A DNA stretch of 64,000 nt from Pseudoxanthomonas kaohsiungensis (GCF_010211765.1 NZ_PDWO01000005.1:124001-188000), one strand, 5' to 3'; shown: positions 19,554 to 29,942, counted from the first letter of the stretch. Made by a program: numbers and translations. The notes: generated by a model from the letters alone, not told the origin.

Positions 19554-20034
19554 GTTCATCGTGCTGGCGACCCTGGCCGGCGGCATCGTCGCCGTGCTGG
19601 GCTACCTGCTCGCGTCGGCGTTCGTGTTCGAGCTGCAGCCGGTGGAAGCGTTGCGCCTGGCCGCGCAGTGGAGCCCGGCCGGCATTGCCGCGGCGTTCGG
19701 TGCGGCATGGATCGCCAGTGCCTGGCAGCGACGCGCCCGCGAGGCAGGACGTGCATGGACCGCTCGTGCGATGGCGCTGCGCGCGACCGGGTTGGCCCTG
19801 CTGCTGTATCCGCTCACCGTCGCCTGCTGGACCGTGATCAGCGGCTGGCTCGACCAGCGCTTCGCCTCGGCGGGCATGCCGTTGCGCGAGCTGATGGCCT
19901 GGGTGCCGTCGATCGTCCTGGGCGCCACGCTCGCGGCCGTTCTCATCGCCACGCTTCCGGCGTTCGTCATCGCTTTCTTTCTGTGCCGGCGCTACCTGCG
20001 CCGGCAAACCGGCTTCACCACAGGTATTGCATGA
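19537..20034 (+). CDS. Four-TM membrane protein between lysC-lysA and murL, unknown
   Basis: A 165-residue integral membrane protein with hydrophobic stretches at about 8-30, 46-63, 80-103 and 128-150. A basic segment (WQRRAREAGRAWTARAMALR) and an Arg-rich C-terminus frame them. I do not recognise a named family. It overlaps lysC-lysA by 17 bp and murL by ATGA, so all three and murD2 form one tightly coupled operon. This makes a role linked to cell-wall precursor or amino-acid supply plausible, but that is inference from position alone. Confidence 0.75.
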   Translation: MAPRTEFIVLATLAGGIVAVLGYLLASAFVFELQPVEALRLAAQWSPAGIAAAFGAAWIASAWQRRAREAGRAWTARAMALRATGLALLLYPLTVACWTVISGWLDQRFASAGMPLRELMAWVPSIVLGATLAAVLIATLPAFVIAFFLCRRYLRRQTGFTTGIA

Positions 20035-21389
20035 GCACTTTCGATCGAGACGCCATCCAGGCCTTCCGCTTCGTGCGCTGCGGCTTCGATGCGGACAGCG
20101 GCGTGGCCGAGCTGGCGTATGCCTTCGACGACGGCCCGGAACTGGTGGAAACCATCACCGTGCCCGGCGCACCGTTCGCCCTCGATGGCCCGCGCGCGGC
20201 GGCCGTGGAGCAGGCGCTGCGGCTGCTGCACCTGGTCGCCGGCGTCAGCTACTACAAGGCCGCCGTGCCGCCGCAGATCCGCATCGACGGTTATGCCATC
20301 GACGCGGCCACCGCTGGATTGCTGGAGCAGATCTACCTCAACGGCCTGGGCGAGTTCGCCTATCGCAACGGCCTGGACCTGCACGGGCGCATCCGCTTCC
20401 CGGCGCAGGCGCAGGAGCCCCCGCGCGCCGCGCCGGCGCTGGGCCTGGCGCCACACGCGCTGGTCGCCATCGGCGGCGGCAAGGATTCGCTGGTCAGCAT
20501 CGAGGCGCTGCGCGCGGCGGGCGTGGAGCAGGTCGTCACCTGGATCGGTGGCTCGCAGTTGATCCGCACCTGCGCCGAGCGCACCGGCCTGCCCACGCTC
20601 AACATCGGCCGCGCGCTGGCCCCGGCGCTGTTCGATATCAACCGGCAGGGCGCCTACAACGGCCACATCCCGGTCACCGCGGTGAACTCGGCGATCCTGG
20701 TGCTGGCCGCGCTGCTGGCCGGCGCCGACCAGGTGGTGTTCTCCAACGAGCGCTCGGCCAGCTATGGCAGCCTCATTCCCGGCACTGGCGAGGTGAACCA
20801 CCAGTGGTCCAAGGGTTGGGCGTTCGAGCGCGCATTCGGCGAGCACGTCGAGCGCACCGTGGCCGCCGACCTGCACTACTACTCGCTGCTGCGGCCGCTG
20901 TCGGAGCTGGCGGTGGCGCGGCAGTTCGCCAGGAACGACCACTACGACGCGCACTTCTCCAGCTGCAACCGCAACTTCCACATCCTCGGCGAGAAGCCGG
21001 CGCAGCGCTGGTGCGGGCTGTGCCCGAAATGCCATTTCGTGTTCCTGGCGCTGGCGCCGTTCATGCCCAAGACGCGGCTGGTGCGGATCTTCGGCCGCAA
21101 CCTGCTCGACGACGTTTCGCAGGCGCCGGGCTTCGACGCGCTGCTGGAGTACCAGGACCACAAGCCGTTCGAGTGCGTGGGCGAGGGTCGCGAATCGCGC
21201 GCGGCCATGGCCGTGCTGGCCGCGCGCGCGGACTGGCGCGCGGACGCGCTGGTGGCGCGTTTCGCCCGCGAGATCCAGCCGCAGCTGGACCCGGGCGAAC
21301 TGGCGCTGGAACCGCTGTTCGACATCGACGGCGAGCACCGGGTGCCGGCGCCGGTCTGGGAGCGGGTGCGTGCGAATTTCGCAGCTTGA
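20031..21389 (+). CDS. murL: MurL, UDP-MurNAc-L-Ala-L-Glu epimerase
   Basis: A 452-residue enzyme that converts the terminal L-Glu of UDP-MurNAc-L-Ala-L-Glu to D-Glu, an ATP-dependent step described in Xanthomonas that bypasses glutamate racemase. Visible are a PP-loop-like GGGKDS (about 147-152), the segment [21 protein letters not shown], and Cys clusters SSCNRNFH and CGLCPKCHF that may bind metal. It starts inside the stop of the membrane gene before it and overlaps murD2 by 20 bp. The pairing with a MurD paralogue makes the call firm. A glutamate racemase gene (murI) is not in the window. Confidence 0.92.
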   Translation: MSTFDRDAIQAFRFVRCGFDADSGVAELAYAFDDGPELVETITVPGAPFALDGPRAAAVEQALRLLHLVAGVSYYKAAVPPQIRIDGYAIDAATAGLLEQIYLNGLGEFAYRNGLDLHGRIRFPAQAQEPPRAAPALGLAPHALVAIGGGKDSLVSIEALRAAGVEQVVTWIGGSQLIRTCAERTGLPTLNIGRALAPALFDINRQGAYNGHIPVTAVNSAILVLAALLAGADQVVFSNERSASYGSLIPGTGEVNHQWSKGWAFERAFGEHVERTVAADLHYYSLLRPLSELAVARQFARNDHYDAHFSSCNRNFHILGEKPAQRWCGLCPKCHFVFLALAPFMPKTRLVRIFGRNLLDDVSQAPGFDALLEYQDHKPFECVGEGRESRAAMAVLAARADWRADALVARFAREIQPQLDPGELALEPLFDIDGEHRVPAPVWERVRANFAA

Positions 21390-22755
21390 TGGCCGGCGCG
21401 TCGCGCTATGGGGCTGGGGTCGCGAGGGCCGTGCCGCCTGGCGCGCGGTCCGCGCAGCGCTGCCGGCGCTGCCGCTGACCCTGTTCTGCAATCCGGCCGA
21501 GGCAGCCGAAGCCGCCGCGCTGGGCGACGCGCTGCTGGACACGCGCGCCGTGGCCGACGCCGAGGCGCTGTCGGCGTTCGACGTCGTGGTCAAGTCGCCC
21601 GGCATCAGCCCGTACAGGCCCGAGGCGCTGGACGCAGCCGCGCGAGGCACGCGTTTCATCGGCGGCACCGCGCTGTGGTTCGCTGCCCATCCGCAGGCGC
21701 GCACGGTCTGCGTCACCGGCACCAAGGGCAAGAGCACCACCACCTCGCTGCTGGCGCACCTGCTGCGCGCCGGCGGCCACCGCGCCGCGCTGGCCGGCAA
21801 CATCGGCCTGCCGCTGCTGGAGGTGCCGGACGAACCGGCCCCGGAGTTCTGGGCGATCGAGCTGTCCAGCTACCAGACCGGCGACGTCGCTTCCAGCGAC
21901 GTGCGGCCGGAGGTGGCGGTGGTGCTCAACCTGTTCCCCGAACACCTGGACTGGCATGGCAGCGAGGCGCGCTATGTCGACGACAAGCTGAAGCTGGTGA
22001 CCGAGGCGCGGCCACGCACGGCCGTGCTCAACGCGGCCGACCCGCGCCTGGCCGCGCTGGACCTGCCCGACAGCCGCGTGGTCTGGTTCAACCGCGAGGA
22101 CGGCTGGCACCTGCGTGGCGAGGCGCTGTACCGGGGCGATGCGTTCGTGTTCGACACCGCGGCGGTGCCGCTGCCGGGCCGGCACAACCGCGGCAACCTG
22201 TGCGCGGTGCTGGCCGCGATCGAGGCGCTGGGCGTGGACGCCGCGCCGCTGGCGCCGGCCGCGCTGGATTTCCGCCCGCTGCCGCATCGCCTGCAATGGC
22301 TGGGCGAGCGCGACGGGCTGGCCTGGGTCAACGATTCGATCAGCACCACGCCGCACGCCAGCCTGGCCGCACTGGACTGCCATCGCGAGCGGCGCGTGGC
22401 GATCCTGCTCGGCGGCCACGACCGCGGGCTGGACTGGCACGACTTCGCCGACCACCTGCGCCAGGCCGCGCCGGACGCGGTGGTCACGATGGGCGGCAAC
22501 GGGCCGCGCATCCATGCGCTGCTGGCACCGCTGGCCGCTGAAGGCCGCTTCGCGCTGGAAGCGGCCGACGACCTGGCCGATGCCGTCGCCCGCGCCCGTC
22601 GCCTGCTCGGCGGTCAGGGCGTGGTGTTGCTTTCGCCCGGCGCACCCAGCTTCGGCGCCTACCGCGACTACACCGAGCGCGGCCGCCATTTCGCCGCGCT
22701 GGGCGGCTTCGATCCGGACGCGATCAGCGCCATCCCGGGGCTCGGCGTGGCCTGA
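21370..22755 (+). CDS. murD2: MurD2, UDP-MurNAc-L-Ala--L-glutamate ligase
   Basis: A 461-residue Mur ligase. ATP motif GTKGKSTTT lies at 117-125, with [17 protein letters not shown] and the C-terminal [18 protein letters not shown] as in MurD. The MurD2 subgroup adds L-Glu, not D-Glu, to UDP-MurNAc-L-Ala; MurL then inverts it. The start is GTG at 21370, inside murL (20-bp overlap), giving [17 protein letters not shown]. Whether a standard murD also exists elsewhere in the genome cannot be told from here. Confidence 0.93.
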   Translation: MRISQLDGRRVALWGWGREGRAAWRAVRAALPALPLTLFCNPAEAAEAAALGDALLDTRAVADAEALSAFDVVVKSPGISPYRPEALDAAARGTRFIGGTALWFAAHPQARTVCVTGTKGKSTTTSLLAHLLRAGGHRAALAGNIGLPLLEVPDEPAPEFWAIELSSYQTGDVASSDVRPEVAVVLNLFPEHLDWHGSEARYVDDKLKLVTEARPRTAVLNAADPRLAALDLPDSRVVWFNREDGWHLRGEALYRGDAFVFDTAAVPLPGRHNRGNLCAVLAAIEALGVDAAPLAPAALDFRPLPHRLQWLGERDGLAWVNDSISTTPHASLAALDCHRERRVAILLGGHDRGLDWHDFADHLRQAAPDAVVTMGGNGPRIHALLAPLAAEGRFALEAADDLADAVARARRLLGGQGVVLLSPGAPSFGAYRDYTERGRHFAALGGFDPDAISAIPGLGVA

Positions 22756-22988
22756 AGGCGGTGCCGGCTGGTCCGGCTTCGGCGAGGCGCCCGACCGGGC
22801 GTGCAGCCATCGCCGGATCTTCCCCGACCCTGGACCGACGGGCTTGGGCGAACGCGATGCGCTGGCGGCAGCAGTGGCTCTGCCGGGGTACCGGACATCG
22901 CGGCGGAGCAGCCGTGCGCCGTGATGCCGGCGGCGACGCGCCGCGGATTACACTCGGCCTTCCTTCGGCCGAGCCTGGAATCCCTGCC

Positions 22989-23795
22989 ATGCGCACTTCC
23001 CACATCCTTGGCGGCGCCCTCGCCGCCGCGCTGCTCTCCCTGCATGCCGCGCCGGTCGATGCGAAGCCGCGCGCCGAGCCGGTGGAGTGGAGCATCGGCA
23101 ACGAGCAGTTCAGTGGTTTCCTGGTCTACGACGACGAGGGCGATGCCAAGCGTCCAGGCCTGGTGATGGTGCCCAACTGGAAGGGCGTGAACGAATCGGC
23201 GATCGCCAAGGCGCGCCAGGTCGCCGGCGACGACTACGTGGTGCTGATCGCCGACGTGTATGGCAAGGACGTGCGTCCGAAGACCGATGCCGAGGCCGCG
23301 CCGGTCGCCACCGCCCTGCGCAACGACCGGCCGCTGCTGCGGGCACGCACGGCCAAGGCGGTGGACGTGCTCAAGGCCCAGGCCGGCAAGGCGCCGCTGG
23401 ATCCGGCGCGGATCGGCGCGTTCGGCTTCTGCTTCGGCGGCACGGCGGTGCTGGAGCTGGTCCGCGGCGGCGCGCCGCTGGCCGGCGCGGTCAGCCTGCA
23501 CGGTGGCCTGGGCACGCCGATGCCGGCGCCGGCCGGTGCGGTCAAGGCGCCAGTGCTGGTGCTCAACGGCGCCGCCGACAAGGCGGTGCCCAACGAGGAC
23601 ATCGTCGCTTTCGGCAGGGAGATGGATGCCGGCGGCGCGGACTGGCAGTTCGTCAACTTCGGCGGCGCGGCGCACTGCTTCGCCGAAGCCGATGCCGGCA
23701 ACGATCCGGGCAGCAACTGCCGCTACGACGCGCGCGCGGCCAAGCGCGCGTACCGGATGCTGGACGGCTTCTTCGAGGAACGCTTCGGCGAGTGA
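22989..23795 (+). CDS. Exported dienelactone hydrolase family protein
   Basis: A 268-residue alpha/beta hydrolase with a signal peptide (about 1-25, ending VDAKP) so it probably acts in the periplasm. The nucleophile elbow is GFCFGG with C148, the Cys nucleophile typical of dienelactone hydrolases; HGG, a late Asp and AAHCF supply the rest. The natural substrate is unknown. It stands alone: 233 bp of spacer without a recognisable gene or tRNA precede it, and ispB converges on it. A longer in-frame reading from 22761 has no signal peptide and is not favoured. Confidence 0.87.
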   Translation: MRTSHILGGALAAALLSLHAAPVDAKPRAEPVEWSIGNEQFSGFLVYDDEGDAKRPGLVMVPNWKGVNESAIAKARQVAGDDYVVLIADVYGKDVRPKTDAEAAPVATALRNDRPLLRARTAKAVDVLKAQAGKAPLDPARIGAFGFCFGGTAVLELVRGGAPLAGAVSLHGGLGTPMPAPAGAVKAPVLVLNGAADKAVPNEDIVAFGREMDAGGADWQFVNFGGAAHCFAEADAGNDPGSNCRYDARAAKRAYRMLDGFFEERFGE

Positions 23796-23828
23796 CGGCA
23801 GGCGCGGCGCGGCGACCGCGCCACCGGC

Positions 23829-24827
23829 CTAGTGCGTGCGCTCGACCGCGTAGCGGGCCAGTCCACGCAGCGCCGCCAGTGCCTCGCTTTCCGGCAGGCC
23901 GGCGAGCGCGGCTTCGGCGGCGACGGCGTAATCCATCGCCCGGCGGCGGCTGTAGTCGAGGCCGCCGGTGGCGTGGATCGCCGCCAGCACCTCCGGCATG
24001 GACGTGCTGTCGCCGTCCTGCACGATGGCGCGCAGGCGCTCGCGGGTGGTCGCGTCCGAGCCGGCCATCGCATGGATCAGCGGCAGCGTCGCCTTGCCTT
24101 CGGCCAGGTCGTCGCCCAGGTTCTTGCCCAGGTCGGCGGCGTCGGCGGTGTAGTCGAGCACGTCGTCGGCGATCTGGAAGGCGTAGCCCAGGTTCATGCC
24201 GTAGTCGTACAGCGCCTGCTGGGTCGCCGCGTCGGCGCCGGAGGCCAGCGCGCCCAGGCGGGTGCCGGCCGCGAACAGGACCGCGGTCTTGCGCTCGATC
24301 ACCCGCAGGTAGGCGGCCTCGTCGGTGTCCGGGTTGCGCACGTGCAGCAGCTGCAGCACTTCGCCTTCGGCGATCCGGTTGGTGGTGTCGGCCAGTACCT
24401 GCATGACCTCCATCCGGTCCAGCTCGACCATCAGCTGGAAGCTGCGCGAATAGAGGAAATCGCCGACCAGCACGCTGGCCGCGTTGCCCCAGATCGCGTT
24501 GGCGGTGCTGCGGCCGCGGCGCAGGTCCGATTCGTCGACCACGTCGTCGTGCAGCAGGGTGGAGGTGTGGATGAACTCGATGATCGCCGCCAGCTGGTGG
24601 TGGTCGGCGCCGGTGCGACCGCCGGTGGCGGTCGCCTGGCCGGCCAGCACCACCAGCATCGGCCGCAGGCGCTTGCCGCCGGCCGAGACGATGTGCTCGG
24701 CGACCTGGTTGATCAGGACGACATCGGAGGCCAGGCGAGTGCGGATCAGCGCGTCGACCGACGCCATGTCCGCGGCCGCCAGGGCCTGGATCCGGGGCAG
24801 GGGGAGGGGGCTGGAGTGGTCTGCCAT
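23829..24827 (-). CDS. ispB: Polyprenyl (octaprenyl-type) diphosphate synthase
   Basis: A 332-residue trans-prenyltransferase that builds the ubiquinone side chain. The first Asp-rich motif is DDVVD at 94-98 (in [11 protein letters not shown]), the second is DDVLD near residue 220 ([10 protein letters not shown]), and GKRLRP near 51-56 binds diphosphate. The start ATG at 24825-24827 ([14 protein letters not shown]) was chosen because a TATAAT box sits 25 bp upstream, making the longer 348-residue reading impossible from that promoter. Chain length (C40) is inferred from family, not proven. Confidence 0.93.
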   Translation of the reverse strand: MADHSSPLPLPRIQALAAADMASVDALIRTRLASDVVLINQVAEHIVSAGGKRLRPMLVVLAGQATATGGRTGADHHQLAAIIEFIHTSTLLHDDVVDESDLRRGRSTANAIWGNAASVLVGDFLYSRSFQLMVELDRMEVMQVLADTTNRIAEGEVLQLLHVRNPDTDEAAYLRVIERKTAVLFAAGTRLGALASGADAATQQALYDYGMNLGYAFQIADDVLDYTADAADLGKNLGDDLAEGKATLPLIHAMAGSDATTRERLRAIVQDGDSTSMPEVLAAIHATGGLDYSRRRAMDYAVAAEAALAGLPESEALAALRGLARYAVERTH

Positions 24828-24851
24828 GCGGGCCGCCTGGGGAGTGCCTGA

Positions 24852-24857
24852 ATTATA
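24852..24857 (-). promoter_or_regulatory. Consensus -10 box TATAAT for ispB
   Basis: Read on the minus strand, CTTATAATTC holds a perfect TATAAT, rare in this GC-rich sequence, 25 bp from the ispB ATG. The -35 region is not a good match (GTTTGT-like sequences at suboptimal spacing). Confidence 0.5.
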
Positions 24858-24922
24858 AGGGGCGGCCCCGTACAAACCCTACCCCGCGGCGCGGGATTCA
24901 GCGCTGGCGCGGGGTGCGCCGG

Positions 24923-24928
24923 TATACT
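24923..24928 (+). promoter_or_regulatory. Putative -10 box TATACT for ssb
   Basis: GCCGGTATACTCC holds TATACT (5 of 6 matches to TATAAT), 49 bp before the ssb ATG, in the divergent gap with ispB. No clear -35. Confidence 0.4.
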
Positions 24929-24976
24929 CCAATGCCTCCTCTGCCCGGGCCCGGGCATGCATCGGAACCCAACACT

Positions 24977-25489
24977 ATGGCGCGTGGCATCAACAAGGTG
25001 ATCCTGGTCGGCAACCTCGGCGACGATCCCGAAACCAAGTACACCCAGTCCGGCATGGCGGTCACCATCGTCCGCCTGGCCACCACCAGCGTGCGCAAGG
25101 ACCGCGACGGCAACACCCAGGAACGCACCGAGTGGCACCGGGTGAAGTTCTTCGGCAAGCTCGGCGAGATCGCCGGCGAGTACCTGCGCAAGGGCTCGCA
25201 GTGCTATGTCGAGGGCAGCATCCGCTACGACAAGTTCACCGGCCAGGACGGGCAGGACCGCTACATCACCGAGATCGTCGCCGACGAGATGCAGATGCTC
25301 GGCGGCCGTGCCGGTGGCGGTGGTGGTGGTGCCGAAGGCTATGCCGACCGCGGCGAGCGTCCGCAGCGCAGCGCGCCGCCCCGGCGCGACTTCGCCCCGC
25401 GCGGCGGCGCCCCGGCCGCGGCGGCGGCCGCACCCCAGGCCGGCGGCGGCTTCACCGACGACTTCGCCGACGACGACATTCCGTTCTGA
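24977..25489 (+). CDS. ssb: Single-stranded DNA-binding protein
   Basis: A 170-residue SSB. The OB fold spans about 1-110 ([19 protein letters not shown] at the start, then [21 protein letters not shown]). A Gly/Arg/Ala-rich flexible linker follows, and the acidic tip DDDIPF ends the protein; this tip binds partner repair and replication proteins. Length and layout match gammaproteobacterial SSB. The ATG at 24977 is preferred over in-frame upstream codons, since MARGINKVI is the family start. Confidence 0.96.
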   Translation: MARGINKVILVGNLGDDPETKYTQSGMAVTIVRLATTSVRKDRDGNTQERTEWHRVKFFGKLGEIAGEYLRKGSQCYVEGSIRYDKFTGQDGQDRYITEIVADEMQMLGGRAGGGGGGAEGYADRGERPQRSAPPRRDFAPRGGAPAAAAAAPQAGGGFTDDFADDDIPF

Positions 25490-25652
25490 GGCAGCGCTTC
25501 CGCGGCGCTGGCACCCCGCAGATCCCTGCCGGCGCCCGCAGGCCCTCGGTCCGCAATGGGCGGCGCCGGCCCGTGGGCCGGTACTGGACTTGCCCCGCCG
25601 TCGCCGATAGCGTGTCCCCCTTCATTTCAGCAGTAACCAGGGGGATTGGCCG

Positions 25653-27611
25653 ATGGCCGGGAACAAGGGAATTCCGCAGCTCACCTTCCGCGCCGTGGTC
25701 CTGGCCGTCGTCCTGGCGGTGGTGCTGGCGGCGGCCAACGCCTACCTGGGCCTGTTCGCCGGCCTGACCATCGCCACCGCGATCCCGGCGGCGGTGGTGT
25801 CGATGGGCGTGCTGCGCCTGCTCGGCGGCGGCACCATCCTGGAGAACAACATCGTCCAGACCGGTGCCTCGGCCGGCTCGTCGATCGCCGCCGGCGTGAT
25901 CTTCACCATCCCCGCCCTCGTGATCATGGGCTACTGGCCGGAGTTCAAGTACTGGTGGGTGCTGGGCATCGCCGGCCTGGGTGGCCTGCTCGGCGTGCTG
26001 TTCTCGGTGCCGTTGCGGCGCACCATGATCGTCGAGGACCCGTTGCCGTTCCCTGAAGGCAAGGCCGCGGCCGAGGTGCTCAAGGCCGGCGAGAACCCGG
26101 GCCCCGGCCTGAAGATCCTGGCGCTTGCCGGCGCGATCGGCGCGGCGGTCAAGCTGGCCGCCACCAGCGGCCTGCGGGCGATCCCCGACACCGCCGCGGG
26201 CGCGACCTTCCTCGGCAAGTACCTGGGCTACATGGGCACCAACCTGTCGCCGGCGCTGCTGGGCGTGGGGTATATCGTGGGCCTCAACATCGGCATCGTG
26301 GTGGTGTCCGGCAGCATCCTGTCCTGGCACATCGCCATTCCGCTCTACCATGCGTTCTTCCTGGCCGGCGACACGGTGCTGTCGGCCGCGCTGGCCGGGG
26401 CCAGCGCCGAGGACGCCGCGTTCGGCATCTGGTCGAGCCAGATCCGCTACCTGGGCGTGGGCGCGATGCTCACCGGCGGCGTGTGGACCCTGTTCTCGCT
26501 GCGCAAGTCGCTGGTGTCGGGCGTGCGCAGCGGCTTCGCCGCCGCGCGCAAGGGCAGCGGCGCGGCCGTCGCCGAAACCGAGCGCGACCTGCCGATGAAG
26601 TGGATGCTGGTCGCGCTGGTCGCCTTCGTGGCGCCGCTGTGGATGCTGTACCACGCCATCGTCGGGGTCTGGGGCATCAGCCTGCTGATGACGGTGATCA
26701 TGATCGTGGCCGGCTTCCTGTTCGTGTCGGTGTCGGCCTACCTGGCCGGCCTGGTCGGTTCGTCGAACAACCCGGTCTCGGGCATCACCATCGCCACCAT
26801 CCTGTTCGCCTCGGTAGTGCTGATGCTGCTGCTCGGGCGCGACTCCCCGATCGGCGCGGTGGCCGCGATCATGATCGGCGCGGTGGTGTGCTGCGCGGCG
26901 GCGGTCGGCGGCGACAACCTGCAGGACCTCAAGGCCGGTTACCTGGTCGGCGCCACGCCGTGGAAGCAGCAGCTGATGCTGGGCATCGGCGCATTCTCCT
27001 GCGCGCTGGTCATGGCCCCGGTGCTGAACCTGCTGTCGCAGGCCTACGGCATCGGCGCGCCGACCGCCGAGCATCCCAATGCGCTGTCCGCGCCGCAGGC
27101 CACGCTGATGGCGGCGGTCGCGCGCGGCCTGTTCGGCGGCGACCTGCCATGGGGCATGATCGGCGCCGGCGCGGTGGTCGGCGCGCTGATCGTGGCCCTG
27201 GACGAGTGGCTCAAGGCGCGCGGTTCGAGCTTCCGCGTGCCGGTGCTGGCCGCGGCCATCGGCATCTACCTGCCGCTGGAGCTGATGGTGCCGATCTTCC
27301 TCGGCGGCCTGATCGCGCATTTCGTCGAGCGCTTCCACGGCCTGCGCGCCGGCGACGAGGAGGCGCGCGACCGCATCCACCGGCCCGGCACGCTCTATGC
27401 GGCCGGCCTGATCACCGGCGAGGCGCTGATGGGCATCGCCATCGCGGTCCCGATCGTGATGACGGGACGCGCCGACGTGCTGGCCCTGCCGCAGCACCTG
27501 CACCTGGGCGAGGCGGCCGCGCAATGGCTGGGCCTGGTGGTGCTGGCGCTGGTGGGCTGGCTGCTGTACCGCGTGTCCACGCGCAAGGCCGCGGTCGCGC
27601 CGGGCGGCTGA
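25653..27611 (+). CDS. OPT-family oligopeptide transporter
   Basis: A 652-residue polytopic membrane protein of the OPT (oligopeptide transporter) superfamily, with roughly 15-16 hydrophobic segments. Family markers seen are NAYLGLFAGLTIATAIPA, NNIVQTGASAGSS, PLPFPEGKA and SSNNPVSGIT. Bacterial members are proton-coupled importers of peptides or of metal-chelate compounds; the substrate is not known. A 163-bp spacer separates it from ssb; AGGGGG lies near the start. An S9 peptidase follows 102 bp later on the same strand, which fits peptide use. Confidence 0.9.
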   Translation: MAGNKGIPQLTFRAVVLAVVLAVVLAAANAYLGLFAGLTIATAIPAAVVSMGVLRLLGGGTILENNIVQTGASAGSSIAAGVIFTIPALVIMGYWPEFKYWWVLGIAGLGGLLGVLFSVPLRRTMIVEDPLPFPEGKAAAEVLKAGENPGPGLKILALAGAIGAAVKLAATSGLRAIPDTAAGATFLGKYLGYMGTNLSPALLGVGYIVGLNIGIVVVSGSILSWHIAIPLYHAFFLAGDTVLSAALAGASAEDAAFGIWSSQIRYLGVGAMLTGGVWTLFSLRKSLVSGVRSGFAAARKGSGAAVAETERDLPMKWMLVALVAFVAPLWMLYHAIVGVWGISLLMTVIMIVAGFLFVSVSAYLAGLVGSSNNPVSGITIATILFASVVLMLLLGRDSPIGAVAAIMIGAVVCCAAAVGGDNLQDLKAGYLVGATPWKQQLMLGIGAFSCALVMAPVLNLLSQAYGIGAPTAEHPNALSAPQATLMAAVARGLFGGDLPWGMIGAGAVVGALIVALDEWLKARGSSFRVPVLAAAIGIYLPLELMVPIFLGGLIAHFVERFHGLRAGDEEARDRIHRPGTLYAAGLITGEALMGIAIAVPIVMTGRADVLALPQHLHLGEAAAQWLGLVVLALVGWLLYRVSTRKAAVAPGG

Positions 27612-27713
27612 CGCCGCACCGGTCCGGATGCGCCGGGCAGGCATGACCTTCCGCCTTTGCCCGGTCCACCGCCAGCGCCTACCATCCGGGGTTTGCCCGT
27701 GCTGGAGCCCCGG

Positions 27714-29882
27714 ATGAAGCCTGCTTTCAAGTCCATCGCCCCGATCCTGCCGCTGGCCCTGGCGGCCGCGCTCGGGGCGGTCCATGCCGCCCCGGCCGAG
27801 GCCGCCCGCGGCTTCGACGTGCGCGACCTGCAGAAGCTGGACCGCGTGTCCTCGCCGGTGCTCTCGCCCGATGGCAGCCTGCTGGTGTTCGCCAAGCGCG
27901 AGATGCTCGGCGGCAGCGGCCAGGACCTGGGCAAGGCCTCCACCTCGCTCTGGATCCGCGATCTCCGCACCCGCGACCTGGCCCCGCCCAAGCGCCTCAG
28001 CCCGGTCGGCTGGAACGTCAACTCGCCGGCGTTCTCGGCCGACGGCCAGTGGCTGTACTTCCTCAGCGCGCAATCGGGCAGCCAGCAGGTGTACGTGATG
28101 CCGGCGACGGGTGGTGCCCCGCGGCAGGCGACGCACCTGCCGCTCGACGTCGGCAGCTTCAAGGTCGCGCCCGATGGCCGGCGGCTGGCGGTCAGCATGG
28201 AAGTCTTTCCCGATTGCGGCGCCGACCTCGATTGCACGGTCAAGCGGCTCGACCGGCGCAAGGCGTCCCAGTCCAGCGGCGTGGTCTACGACCAGCTGTT
28301 CGTGCGCCACTGGGACACCTGGGAGGACGGACGCCACAACCGCCTGTTCGTGACCACGCCGTCCACCGGCAAGAATGCGCAGGGCGTGTTCCTGGTCGAC
28401 TCGTCGACCGGTTCGCCGGGCCCGGGCAACGTGCCGTCCAAGCCGTTCGGCGGCAACGACGAGTACACCTGGTCGCCGGACGGCGAGTCGATCGTGTTCG
28501 CGATGCGCCGCGCCGACCGCAAGGAAGCGTGGTCGACCGATTTCGACCTCTACGAATACCGCGTCGGCCAACCGCTTAAGAGCCTCACCTTCGACGACCG
28601 CACCGGCCCGAAGGCGGCCTCGCCCGGTCCGCAGGGCCAGAACCGCGCCTGGGACACCGGCCCGGTGTTCAGCGCCGACGGCAGGACCCTGTACTACCGC
28701 GCGATGAAGCGCCCCGGCTTCGAGGCCGACCGCTTCGCGCTGATGGCGCGCGACATGGCCACAGGCGCCACCCGCGAGATCGCGCCCGGCTGGGACCGCA
28801 GCGCCGACGGCATCACCCTGTCGGCCGACGGACGCACGATCTACACCACCGCCCAGGACATGGGCCAGCACCCGCTGTTCGCGGTCGACATCGCCACCGG
28901 CAAGGTCGAGAAGGTGGTCGGCGACGGTAGCATCTCCGCCTTCGGCATCGCCGGCGACACGCTGGTGTTCACGCGCAACACGCTGGCCAGCGGCGACCAG
29001 CTGTTCGCCACTTCGCTGTCCGACACCGGCGCGCTGCGTGCGATCACGCCGGCCGCGGGCGAGGTGCTGCAGGACGTGGCGTTCGGCGACTACCAGCAGT
29101 TCAGTTTCGCGGGCTGGAACGGCGAGACCGTGCACGGCTACGTGGTCAAGCCGTGGAACTACGAGGCGGGCAAGACCTATCCGGTGGCGTTCCTGATCCA
29201 CGGCGGCCCGCAGGGCAGCTTCGGCGACGGCTGGAGCTACCGCTGGAATCCGCAGACCTATGCCGGCCAGGGCTACGCGGTGGTGATGATCGATTTCCAT
29301 GGATCCACCGGCTACGGCCAGGCCTTCACCGACTCGATCAGCGGCGACTGGGGCGGCAAGCCGCTGGTCGACCTGCAGAAGGGCTGGGCGGCGGCGCAGG
29401 CGCAGTTCCCGTTCCTGGACGGCGATCGCGCCTGCGCGCTCGGCGCCAGCTACGGCGGCTACATGATCAACTGGATCGCCGGCAACTGGTTCGACGACAA
29501 GGGCAACGCGCCGTTCAAGTGCCTGGTCAACCACGACGGCGTGTTCGACACCCGCTCGATGGGCTACGTGACCGAGGAACTGTGGTTCACCGAGTGGGAA
29601 AACCGGGGCACCCCGTTCGACCAGCCCGGCAACTACGAGAAGTTCAACCCGGTCAACCATGTCGCCAAGTGGAAGGTGCCGATGCTGGTGGTGCAGGGCG
29701 AGAAGGACTACCGCGTGCCGGTCGACCAGGGCCTGTCGACGTTCACCGCGCTGCAGCGCAAGGGCATCGAATCGAAGCTGCTGTACTTCCCGGACGAGAA
29801 CCACTGGGTGCTCAAGCCGGCCAACAGCGCGCTGTGGCACGACACGGTCAACGCCTGGCTGAAGCAGCACATCGGCCAGTGA
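27714..29882 (+). CDS. Exported S9 family prolyl oligopeptidase-type peptidase
   Basis: A 722-residue secreted serine peptidase. The signal peptide covers about 1-30 (ends AAPAEA). Residues 35 to about 430 form a WD40/beta-propeller-like domain with repeated LSPDG/LSADGRT motifs; about 450-720 is the alpha/beta hydrolase domain. The triad is S579 (GASYGGYM), D665 (GEKDYRVPV) and H697 (ENHWVL). This build fits dipeptidyl or acylaminoacyl peptidases, probably periplasmic, releasing short peptides. The neighbouring OPT transporter could import such products; that link is inference. Confidence 0.92.
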   Translation: MKPAFKSIAPILPLALAAALGAVHAAPAEAARGFDVRDLQKLDRVSSPVLSPDGSLLVFAKREMLGGSGQDLGKASTSLWIRDLRTRDLAPPKRLSPVGWNVNSPAFSADGQWLYFLSAQSGSQQVYVMPATGGAPRQATHLPLDVGSFKVAPDGRRLAVSMEVFPDCGADLDCTVKRLDRRKASQSSGVVYDQLFVRHWDTWEDGRHNRLFVTTPSTGKNAQGVFLVDSSTGSPGPGNVPSKPFGGNDEYTWSPDGESIVFAMRRADRKEAWSTDFDLYEYRVGQPLKSLTFDDRTGPKAASPGPQGQNRAWDTGPVFSADGRTLYYRAMKRPGFEADRFALMARDMATGATREIAPGWDRSADGITLSADGRTIYTTAQDMGQHPLFAVDIATGKVEKVVGDGSISAFGIAGDTLVFTRNTLASGDQLFATSLSDTGALRAITPAAGEVLQDVAFGDYQQFSFAGWNGETVHGYVVKPWNYEAGKTYPVAFLIHGGPQGSFGDGWSYRWNPQTYAGQGYAVVMIDFHGSTGYGQAFTDSISGDWGGKPLVDLQKGWAAAQAQFPFLDGDRACALGASYGGYMINWIAGNWFDDKGNAPFKCLVNHDGVFDTRSMGYVTEELWFTEWENRGTPFDQPGNYEKFNPVNHVAKWKVPMLVVQGEKDYRVPVDQGLSTFTALQRKGIESKLLYFPDENHWVLKPANSALWHDTVNAWLKQHIGQ

Positions 29883-29889
29883 AATACGG

Positions 29890-29915
29890 GGAGGGCCGGC
29901 GGTCGCCGGCCCTCC
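29890..29915 (+). terminator. Hairpin after the S9 peptidase gene
   Basis: GGAGGGCCGGC-GGTC-GCCGGCCCTCC is a perfect 11-bp stem with a 4-base loop starting 8 bp after the stop codon. Only TT follows, so it may be a weak terminator or an mRNA-stabilising structure. Confidence 0.5.
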
Positions 29916-29942
29916 TTCCATGACCCAGGGAGATCCAGACCG

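Noticed and set aside
25452-29921. 1489-codon open frame on the minus strand across the OPT and S9 genes
   Set aside because: It lies wholly opposite two well-supported genes, reads as His/Gln/Arg/Ala-rich low-complexity protein, and reflects high GC at third positions.
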